From the NCBI RefSeq assembly GCF_001439815.1, contig NZ_JYLM01000010.1, positions 1-64,000 on the forward strand: a DNA stretch of 64,000 bases. Reading direction: 5' to 3'. This DNA comes from Pseudomonas orientalis. GTDB taxonomy: Bacteria; Pseudomonadota; Gammaproteobacteria; Pseudomonadales; Pseudomonadaceae. The notes beneath the pieces were generated by a model that had not been told where the DNA came from, searched no databases, and saw only the letters and a list, made by a program, of their open reading frames with translations. The position numbers and the translations under genes were made by a program. Shown here one piece after another: positions 27,401 through 31,254 of this stretch (positions within the stretch are counted from its first letter, which is position 1; each line of letters opens with the position of its first letter).

Positions 27401-29515
27401 CACGTCACTGCCCGCTTTATTGGAAAGCGTGGCGGTGTAAGTAATCTGCCCACCCTCGCTTGCTTCAGCCGGCGCGGTCAGCGTGACGGTCGTGGTATCG
27501 ACGGAATCGGTAATAGTAGTAACTGCTGGCGTCGTACTCGGCACCAGGCTTTCGAAATTGCCGCCGGTTGCGCCGGTAATGGTGGTGCTGACGGTCGAAC
27601 CGTTGACGTATACGTCGTTGGCCGGGGTATCGACAACAACAGTACCTGTCGACTCACCTGCCTTGATGGTAATCACCGAGCCATTGCTCAAAGTGACGCT
27701 CACCGGGGTCTGCGCCGGGTTGGTCAAGGTGGCGGTGTAGGTGATCTGACCGCCTTCGGTCACAGTCGAACCGGCCGTCAGGGTGACAGTGGTGGTATCG
27801 ACCGAATCAGTAATGGTGGTGACCGCAGGCGTCGTGCTCGGCACCAGGTTTTCAAAGTTGCCGCCGGTTGCACCGGTAATGGTGGTGGTGACGGTCGAAC
27901 CGTTAACGTAGACGTCGTTGGCCGGGGTATCGACTACTACCGTGCCTGTCGACTCACCCGCCTTGATGGTAATCACCGAGCCATTGCTCAAAGTGACGCT
28001 CACCGGGGTCTGCGCCGGGTTGGTCAAGGTGGCGGTGTAGGTGATCTGACCGCCTTCGGTCACAGTCGAACCGGCCGTCAGGGTGACAGTGGTGGTATCG
28101 ACCGAATCAGTAATGGTGGTGACCGCAGGCGTCGTGCTCGGCACCAGGTTTTCAAAGTTGCCGCCGGTGGCGCCGGTAATCGTAGTGCTGACGGTCGAAC
28201 CGTTAACGTAGACATCGTTGGCCGGGGTATCCACTACTACCGTGCCCGTCGACTCACCCGCCTTGATGGTAATCACCGAGCCATTGCTCAAAGTGACGCT
28301 CACCGGGGTCTGCGCCGGGTTGGTCAAGGTGGCGGTGTAGGTGATCTGACCGCCTTCGGTCACAGTCGAACCGGCCGTCAGGGTGACAGTGGTGGTATCG
28401 ACCGAATCAGTAATGGTGGTGACCGCAGGCGTCGTGCTCGGCACCAGGTTTTCAAAGTTGCCGCCGGTGGCGCCGGTAATCGTAGTGCTGACGGTCGAAC
28501 CGTTAACGTAGACATCGTTGGCCGGGGTATCCACTACTACCGTGCCCGTCGACTCACCCGCCTTGATGGTAATCACCGAGCCATTGCTCAAGGTGACGCT
28601 CACCGGGGTTTGCGCCGGGTTGGTCAAGGTCGCGGTGTAAGTGATCTGACCGCCTTCGGTCACGCTCGAACCCGCCGTCAAGGTCACGGTAGTGGTGTCG
28701 AGGGTGTCGGTAATCTGCGTCACGGCCGGGTTCGGGTCGAGGGTCAGCACCAGGTTGTTGCCGCCGGTGATGCCGGTGACGTTGACGCTGATTTGGCTGG
28801 CGTCCAGATACGGGCTGTCGTTAGGCGCCAGGGGCACGTTGACGGTGCCGGTCAGCTGGCCCGAAGGAATGGTGATCACCGCGCCGTTGGACAGGGTGAT
28901 GGCCAGGTCGCTGGTGCCGGCCTGGGTCACGGTGGCGGTGTAAGTCAGCACGCCTCCGGCTTCGGTGATGCTCGGGGTGGCGCTCAGGCTCAGGGTCGCA
29001 GGCTGCAGCGCCAGGTTGCCGTTGCCTGCGGAAGCTTGAGCACCGTTAAAGGTATTCAGCGTTGCTGTGCCCTGACCGATAGGGGCGGTGGGAAAACCGA
29101 TGGTCGGATCGACACGCCCGGCGGTCGCGTCCAGCACCACAAAGCTGTGGCCGCCGCCTGCCGCGCCATTACCGGCAGCGGTGGCGCCGGCGGCAGTGGC
29201 TTCCAGTTCGGTGGTCGGGTCGGCGCCGGCGGCGATGGCTTGCTGCAGTTCGGCCACCGATGGCGCGGCCTGCTCGGTGGCGGCGGCCAGGTCGGCGGTG
29301 GAGTCCGGCATGTCGGCGCTCCACTGAGTGTCGCGGCCCAGGTCCAGCGTGCGCCCATCCGCCAGCTCCAGGCTCACTGCGCCCGACAGGCCGGTATCAA
29401 TCTGGTCGCCCGCGAACAGGCGATCACCCTCAACAAGAACACGGCGTGTCCCTTCCGGAGAAATAACGAACACTTGACCAACAATGCTTTTGACGATGGC
29501 AACAACATTGCTCAT
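12449..29515 (-). CDS. lapA: LapA giant surface adhesin (RTX type I substrate)
   Basis: LapA anchors the cell irreversibly to surfaces. The 5688 residues read: N-terminal retention module (about 1-150) with LapG cleavage motifs TAAG at 107-110 and 112-115; one divergent repeat (about 155-285); four 100-aa repeats (about 288-688); seventeen 210-aa repeats (about 688-4258); and a Calx-beta-like domain (about 4450-4560). These are followed by cadherin-like modules around VNDAPVA, a PA14-like domain (about 4900-4995), a von Willebrand A domain with the MIDAS motif DSSGS near 5186, glycine-rich RTX nonapeptides (about 5470-5580) and a C-terminal type I secretion signal. I start at 29515 (MSNVVAIVKSIVGQV) because this puts TAAG at exactly the position known for LapA of P. 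fluorescens; the open frame continues upstream to 29578. The exporter lapEBC is divergent. Confidence 0.96.
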   Translation of the reverse strand: MSNVVAIVKSIVGQVFVISPEGTRRVLVEGDRLFAGDQIDTGLSGAVSLELADGRTLDLGRDTQWSADMPDSTADLAAATEQAAPSVAELQQAIAAGADPTTELEATAAGATAAGNGAAGGGHSFVVLDATAGRVDPTIGFPTAPIGQGTATLNTFNGAQASAGNGNLALQPATLSLSATPSITEAGGVLTYTATVTQAGTSDLAITLSNGAVITIPSGQLTGTVNVPLAPNDSPYLDASQISVNVTGITGGNNLVLTLDPNPAVTQITDTLDTTTVTLTAGSSVTEGGQITYTATLTNPAQTPVSVTLSNGSVITIKAGESTGTVVVDTPANDVYVNGSTVSTTITGATGGNFENLVPSTTPAVTTITDSVDTTTVTLTAGSTVTEGGQITYTATLTNPAQTPVSVTLSNGSVITIKAGESTGTVVVDTPANDVYVNGSTVSTTITGATGGNFENLVPSTTPAVTTITDSVDTTTVTLTAGSTVTEGGQITYTATLTNPAQTPVSVTLSNGSVITIKAGESTGTVVVDTPANDVYVNGSTVTTTITGATGGNFENLVPSTTPAVTTITDSVDTTTVTLTAGSTVTEGGQITYTATLTNPAQTPVSVTLSNGSVITIKAGESTGTVVVDTPANDVYVNGSTVSTTITGATGGNFESLVPSTTPAVTTITDSVDTTTVTLTAPAEASEGGQITYTATLSNKAGSDVTLKLDNGSSITIKAGDTVGTVTVPAPGDDVFIDKSTQTVQITETSGGNFEKLEVAGNGATTTINDTIDKVDVVLSATTTVGEGGNIVYTASLVDKNGAPVTNVTNPLTVTLDNGQSITIGVNQSSGSVSVVAPDDVYKGNQTVTAAIKGVTGGEHFENLAPGTTPVNTTVTDTPGTDNTTTVTLTAPAQANEGGQITYTATLSNKAATDVTLKLDNGSNITIKAGETVGTVTVPAPTDDVFIDKSTQTVQITETSGGNFEKLEVAGNGASTTINDTIDKVDVVLTATNSVGEGGNIVYTASLVDKNGAPVTNITNPLTVTLDNGQSITIGVNQSSGSVSVVAPDDVYKGNQTVTAAIQTVTGGEHFENLVPGTTPVNTTVTDTPGTDNTTTVTLTAPTQANEGGQITYTATLSNKAGTDVTLKLDNGSSITIKAGETVGTVTVPAPSDDVFIDKSTQTVKITDATGGNFEKLEVAGNGATTTINDTIDKVDVVLTATTTVGEGGNIVYTASLVDKNGAPVTNITNPLTVTLDNGQSITIGVNQSSASVSVVAPDDVYKGDQTVTTAINGVTGGEHFENLVPGTDKVTTTVTDTPGTDNATTVTLTAPTAVNEGGQITYTATLSNKAGSDVTLKLDNGSSITIKAGDTVGTVTVPAPSDDVFVDKSTQTVKITDATGGNFEKLEVAGNGASTTINDTIDKVDVVLTATTTVGEGGNIVYTASLVDKNGAPVTNITNPLTVTLDNGQSITIGVNQSSGSVSVVAPDDVYKGDQTVTTAIQTVTGGEHFENLVPGTTPVNTNVTDTPGTDNTTTVTLSAPAQANEGGQITYTATLSNKAGTDVTLKLDNGSNITIKAGDTVGTVTVPAPTDDVFIDKSTQTVKITDAMGGNFEKLEVAGNGATTTINDTIDKVDVVLTATTTVGEGGNIVYTASLVDKNGAPVTNITNPLTVTLDNGQSITIGVNQSSASVSVVAPDDVYKGDQTVTTAIKDVTGGEHFENLVPGTTPVNTTVTDTPSTDNTTTVTLTAPSAVNEGGQITYTATLSNKAGNDVTLKLDNGSSITIKAGDTVGTVTVPAPSDDVFIDKSTQTVQITETTGGNFEKLEVAGNGATTTINDTIDKVDVVLTATTTVGEGGNIVYTASLVDKNGAPVTNTTNPLTVTLDNGQSITIGVNQSSGSVSVVAPDDVYKGDQTVTAAIQTVSGGEHFENLVPGTTPVNTTVADTPGTDNTTTVTLTAPTQANEGGQITYTATLSNKAGTDVTLKLDNGSSITIKAGETVGTVTVPAPSDDVFIDKSTQTVKITDATGGNFEKLEVAGNGATTTINDTIDKVDVVLTATTTVGEGGNIVYTASLVDKNGAPVTNITNPLTVTLDNGQSITIGVNQSSGTVTAVAPDDVYKGDQTVTTAINGVTGGEHFENLVPGTTPVNTTVTDTPGTDNTTTVTLTAPAQASEGGQITYTATLSNKAGTDVTLKLDNGSSITIKAGDTVGTVTLPAPSDDVFIDKSTQTVQITETTGGNFEKLEVAGNGATTTINDTIDKVDVVLTATTTVGEGGNIVYTASLVDKNGAPVTNITNPLTVALDNGQSITIGVNQSSGSVSVVAPDDVYKGDQTVTTAINGVTGGEHFENLVPGTTPVNTTVTDTPGTDNTTTVTLTAPNAVNEGGQITYTATLSNKAGSDVTLKLDNGSSITIKAGDTVGTVTVPAPTDDVFIDKSTQTVQITETTGGNFEKLEVAGNGATTTINDTIDKVDVVLTATTAVGEGGNIVYTASLVDKNGAPVTNITNPLTVTLDNGQSITIGVNQSSGSVSVVAPDDVYKGDQTVTAAIKAVTGGEHFENLVPGTTPVNTTVTDTPGTDNTTTVTLTAPTQANEGGQITYTATLSNKAGSDVTLKLDNGSNITIKAGDTVGTVTVPAPSDDVFIDKSTQTVKITDASGGNFEKLEVAGNGATTTINDTIDKVDVVLTATTTVGEGGNIVYTASLVDKNGALVTNITNPLTVTLDNGQSITIGVNQSSGSVSVVAPDDVYKGDQTVTTAIQTVTGGEHFENLVPGTAPVNTTVTDNPGTDNTTTVTLTAPSTVNEGGQITYTATLSNKAGTDVTLKLDNGSSITIKAGDTVGTVTVPAPTDDVFIDKSTQTVQITETTGGNFEKLEVAGNGATTTINDTIDKVDVVLSATTTVGEVGNIVYTASLVDKNGAPVTNITNPLTVTLDNGQSITIGVNQSSGSVSVVAPDDVYKGDQTVTTAINGVTGGEHFENLVPGTDKVTTTVTDTPGTDNTTTVTLTAPNAVSEGGQITYTATLSNKAGTDVTLKLDNGSSITIKAGDTVGTVTVPAPSDDVFIDKSTQTVKITDATGGNFEKLEVAGNGATTTINDTIDKVDVVLTATTTVGEGGNIVYTASLVDKNGAPVTNITNPLTVTLDNGQSITIGVNQPSGSVSVVAPDDVYKGNQTVTTAIKTVTGGEHFENLVPGTTPVNTTVTDTPGTDNTTTVTLTAPPQANEGGQITYTATLSNKASTDVTLKLDNGSNITIKAGETVGTVTVPAPSDDVFIDKSTQTVKITDATGGNFEKLEVAGNGATTTINDTIDKVDVVLSASTTVGEGGNIVYTASLVDKNGAPVTNITNPLTVTLDNGQSITIGVNQSSGTVTAVAPDDVYKGDQTVTTAINGVTGGEHFENLVPGTTPVNTIVTDTPSTDNATTVTLTAPSVVNEGGQITYTATLSNKAGTDVTLKLDNGSNITIKAGDTVGTVTVPAPSDDVFIDKSTQTVQITETTGGNFEKLEVAGSGATTTINDTIDKVDVVLSATTTIGEGGNIVYTASLVDKNGAPVTNITNPLTVTLDNGQSITIGVNQSSGSVSVVAPDDVYKGDQTVTTAIKGVTGGEHFENLVPSTDKVTTTVTDTPGTDNTTTVTLTAPTAVNEGGQITYTATLSNKAGSDVTLKLNNGSSITIKAGDTVGTVTVPAPSDDVFIDKSTQTVKITDASGGNFEKLEVAGNGATTTINDTIDKVDVVLSATTTVGEGGNIVYTASLVDKNGAPVTNITNPLTVTLDNGKTITIGVNQSSGTVTTVAPNDAYKGDQTVTTAIKTVTGGEHFENLVPGTTAVNTTVTDTPSTADTTTVTLTAPTAVNEGGQITYTATLSNKAGSDVTLKLDNGSNITIKAGDTVGTVTVPAPSDDVFIDKSTQTVKITDATGGNFEKLEVAGNGATTTINDTIDKVDVVLTANTTVGEGGNIVYTASLVDKSGAPVTNITSPLTVTLDNGKTITIGVNQSSGTVTTVAPNDVYKGDQTVTASIKTVTGGEHFENLAPGKTAVNTTVTDTPGTADTTTVTLTAPTAVNEGGQITYTATLSSKAGSDVTLKLDNGSSITIKAGDTVGTVTVPAPTDDVFIDKSTQTVKITDATGGNFEKLEVAGNGATTTINDTIDKVDVVLTATTTVGEGGNIVYTASLVDKNGAPVTNITSPLTVTLDNGKTITIGVNQSSGTITTVAPNDVYKGDQTVSTAIKTVTGGEHFENLVPGTTAVNTTVTDTPGSTDLTSVTLSAPSAVNEGGQITYTATLSNKAGSDMVVQLDNGSSITIKQGATVGTVTVAAPGDDVFIDKSTQTVKITGTTGGNFEGVTVTPGGATTTINDTIDDVTVVLKATGSVSEGGQIVYTASLVDKSGAAVTNLGSDLVVKLDNGSSITIGNGKSSNFTTATVPNDAYVGASDVTAKISGVVSGGDKYEHLMVDGSTVVTKVTDVVTNTTLSLSGDASVTEGGTAHYTLALSNPAQTDVTVTLKYSGTATDGSDFNGVYTVKIPAGASSVPFDIRTLDDRITEPTEKIVITIDKATGGNFENLVIDKGTVSTDILDNDAPPVIDLDANNSSGASGNDYKTTFTEGTAGPGVSIADTDIKITDPDSTLLSGATVTLTNAQAGDALNLGNSVNGISVSTNNQTGTITLTLSGSATLADYMQRIQNITFTNSSHDPSTTPRTITVTVTDGGNYSNVATTTVNVLAVNDAPVATGAAVTGTEDTALALTWANFGVTDVDSPQASLGVKITDLPVAGKLQYLAADGTTWTNVTSGQTFTKAQVDGGQLRFMPNANESGADGYSGTGIGNKQADYAQFKFQPTDGKDLGASATVKVDITPVADAPTLNVADNNVTSTGLVKQAWNSIANLGNSGNGAAPDVLKKAIDNAGTPNNTSVVTNVESVDNVNAGSGSKISGLIYMEAGKSYTFSGIADDSVVVNVGGKDIASGLWGTNSGKFSGAFTPTVSGYYSLEIYQANQAGPGSFDVNLSINGGAVQNLSTGTVPLYTGITDLTNAGVTVSDLHGSNGDGYYVGYKLNEGQENGSVKLSKVTTALTDTDGSETLSVKISGIPAGAVLTDASGHTFTASKTTGEVNVTGWDLGTLTIKPPTYYSGQFNLTVTSTSTESIGGSATTTALLPVTVYPATYSSITGTSGSDSITGTDGNDIVVADIGGLNVVQGKNYNIAFMVDSSGSMSSASIDAAKASLTTVFNSLKNSLGTNTSGTVNIFLADFDSQVNKSIAINLNAPNALTQLKAVLDSMVSEGGTNYEDVFKTTANFFQSDLASKNTGATNLTYFITDGQPTFYQSGEQTNLTLYGNVKFDDVVTTANYTPGTSVGKYLDNTHYFSIDTSGAAQLQTWNGFWWTANNLGTVRAQGDGTYELSNLDGRGNATDTATVANSKSAFALLGGLSHVEAIGINGDVSLTDLKPYDSDGKPQSNIDPKDLANAILGHTEATLPGADSISGGDGNDILFGDLVSFSGVTGEGYNALQAFVAQKTGMAIASVTTSNVHQYVTEHYADFDVSGAKDGNDTLLGGGGDDILFGQGGNDVLDGGKGNDILLGGTGNDTLIGGQGNDILIGGLGADTFVWKAGDIGNDVIKDFKASEGDRIDLRDLLKGETDSTIDNYLKITTVEGVSTLQVSSEGKLNTAGGVANADVTIKLEGNDWSHTSINSLISGADPTIKVDHTA
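16741..27450 (-). repeat. Seventeen 630-bp tandem repeats inside lapA
   Basis: The anchor that encodes EGGQITYTATLS recurs at 16741, 17371, 18001 and so on to 27451, always exactly 630 bases apart, so seventeen 210-codon units fit without one inserted or deleted codon. Each unit holds two related Ig-like halves, one with EGGQITYTATLSNKAG and one with EGGNIVYTASLVDKNGAPV. Units differ by scattered substitutions only. Confidence 0.95.
27451..28650 (-). repeat. Four 300-bp tandem repeats inside lapA
   Basis: Anchors at 27451, 27751, 28051, 28351 and 28651 are exactly 300 bases apart, giving four 100-codon units of the EGGQITYTATLTNPAQTPVS type. The middle units are nearly identical at the DNA level, with stretches of well over 100 unchanged bases between 27751 and 28650. 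Confidence 0.94.
29171..29197 (-). other. LapG cleavage motif, present twice in tandem
   Basis: The codons read A-TAAG-A-TAAG, residues 107-110 and 112-115 of LapA. Known LapG proteases cut between the two alanines of TAAG at 108/109 in P. fluorescens LapA, which is the position of the first motif here. The second motif is five residues downstream. Confidence 0.8.
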
Positions 29516-29611
29516 TAAATATTTCTCCGGCGATCCGTTTCTGATGATTCCATGTGGCCGCTCAAGAGGGAGGGCCAAACGGGAGGGGGCGTAGTCTGAA
29601 CAGTTACTGGC

Positions 29612-29664
29612 GTCAAATTATTGGCTAGAATTTTTAGTTATCTAGTTTATGCCAAACTATTGAC
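29612..29664. promoter_or_regulatory. Two inverted FleQ-box-like sites in the lapA-lapE divergent region
   Basis: GTCAAATTATTGGC (29612-29625) and, on the other strand, GTCAATAGTTTGGC (29651-29664) each match 10 of 14 positions of the FleQ box as I remember it (GTCAATAAATTGAC). They face each other with centres 39 bp apart, 97 to 149 bp from the lapA start. FleQ is a known c-di-GMP-responsive regulator of lap genes in P. putida. The rest of the 339-base region 29516-29854 holds no gene. Confidence 0.5.
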
Positions 29665-29854
29665 CTTATGGCCGCCATCCTAAACAATCGCCCCCGTAAT
29701 GTCACATTGATATTTATGCGGCGAACCGTCCTACATGTGTGAAGCAGTTCCGCTTTTTGAACTTTCCGACGTACGGTCATTACGGTAGCCATTATCCGAC
29801 GCGGCGGCGCCAATCGCTGTGATTTGAGACAAGAAAGTCCTGGGGAATTTTTTA

Positions 29855-31213
29855 ATGCGTCTGCACCTGTTCAAGGCAATACCGTTCGTTCTCGCCGCCA
29901 GCTTTGTACAAGCCCAGACGCTGCCCCAAGCCATGCAGCAGGCATTGGATGTGCACCCTGAAATTCAGGCCGGTGTAAACAGCCGCATCGCCGCCGATTA
30001 CCAATTGCGCGCGGCGCAGGGTGGGTATCTGCCGCGTGTCGATTTGAATGCCGGCTATGGCCGTGCCGGCACTGACAATGCTTCCACCCGCGCCGCCAAT
30101 GGCACGGGCGGCAACCACTGGGAAACCCTCAATCGCGGCGAGTCCAGTCTGCGCCTGCAGCAAATGATCTTTGACGGTTTCGCCACCTCCAGCGAAGTCG
30201 GACGTCAACAAGCCAACGTCAACTCCCGTGCCTATTCGCTGCTCGGTACGTCCGAGCGCACCGCGTTGACCGTTGCCCAGGTCTACCTGGAAGTGCTGAC
30301 CCGTCGTGAGTTCGTGCGCCTGGCCGAAGACAACCTGCGCAACCACGAACGCATTTACGACCAGATCAAGTTGCGCACCCAGCGCGGCGTCGGTAACGGT
30401 GCCGATCAGGACCAGGCCGAAGCGCGTCTGGCCCAGGCCCGCAACAACCTGATCACCGAGCAGACCAACCTGGCGGATGCACAGACCAACTACCTCAGCG
30501 CCGTTGGCCAGATGCCCGACCAGCTCGAGCGCCCGGCGCCGTTCATGGCCATGCTCCCGGCCGACCTTAATGAAGCGCGCCGCCAGATGCTCGACAACAG
30601 CCCGGTGCTGCGCTCGGCCGAGTCGGACATCTCCGCCGCCGAGCAGCAATACGCGGCCGCCAAATCCAGCTTTTATCCACGCTTTGACGCTGAGCTTGGC
30701 ACCAATGCCGACAACAACGTCTCCGGTGACGCCAACCACAGCAACGGCTGGGAAGCCATGGTGCGCATGCGCTTCAACCTGTTTGCCGGTGGCAGCAACA
30801 AGGCCGACCTGCAGTCGAAGTCGTACCAGGCCAACCAGGCCCTGGACATTCGCAACAACGCCCTGCGCCAGCTCAATGAAGAACTGGGCCTGGCCTGGAA
30901 CGCCTTGAACAACGCCAACGCGCAACTGCCGGTGGCCCAGCAGTACGTGGACCACAGCACCCGCGTGCGCACCTCCTACCAGCAACAGTTCAGCCTGGGC
31001 CAACGTACCCTGCTGGACTTGCTCGACAGCGAGAACGAATTGTTCACCGCTTCGCGTCGCCTGGAAGAGATCAAGAACATTCAGTTATTTACTCAGTACC
31101 GAATCAAGGCGACCATGGGCGAATTGCTCAAAAGCCAAGGCGTCGTCGCTCCCATGGCCTCCATCGTGCAAAACGATGTGAAGCCCAAAGTCCAACTGCC
31201 TGGAATGAACTGA
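29855..31213 (+). CDS. lapE: LapE, TolC-like outer-membrane protein of the LapA exporter
   Basis: LapE forms the outer-membrane channel of the type I secretion system for LapA; work on P. fluorescens suggests LapA stays threaded in it until LapG cuts. The 452-residue protein has a signal peptide ending near AQA at residue 21 and the two internally repeated TolC/OEP halves rich in coiled-coil segments. Examples are the LPQAMQQALDVHPEI start and the SLGQRTLLDLLDSENELF motif near 385, typical of type I secretion outer-membrane factors. A ggggaa ribosome site precedes the ATG. lapB follows after 41 bases. Confidence 0.94.
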   Translation: MRLHLFKAIPFVLAASFVQAQTLPQAMQQALDVHPEIQAGVNSRIAADYQLRAAQGGYLPRVDLNAGYGRAGTDNASTRAANGTGGNHWETLNRGESSLRLQQMIFDGFATSSEVGRQQANVNSRAYSLLGTSERTALTVAQVYLEVLTRREFVRLAEDNLRNHERIYDQIKLRTQRGVGNGADQDQAEARLAQARNNLITEQTNLADAQTNYLSAVGQMPDQLERPAPFMAMLPADLNEARRQMLDNSPVLRSAESDISAAEQQYAAAKSSFYPRFDAELGTNADNNVSGDANHSNGWEAMVRMRFNLFAGGSNKADLQSKSYQANQALDIRNNALRQLNEELGLAWNALNNANAQLPVAQQYVDHSTRVRTSYQQQFSLGQRTLLDLLDSENELFTASRRLEEIKNIQLFTQYRIKATMGELLKSQGVVAPMASIVQNDVKPKVQLPGMN

Positions 31214-31254
31214 GTCACCCCATCGCCCCATCTGTTAGTCGAGAGTGCCCCCGC

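Noticed and set aside
16741..28650. Regular direct repeats that could be mistaken for a CRISPR or satellite array
   Set aside because: The units are 300 or 630 bp, contiguous without unique spacers and fully coding in one frame of lapA.
14273..29518. Very long open frames (up to about 1070 codons) on the plus strand opposite lapA
   Set aside because: They follow the 300- and 630-bp periods of lapA, are low-complexity translations of the repeats, and have no plausible ribosome sites or domains. They are shadows of the real gene.
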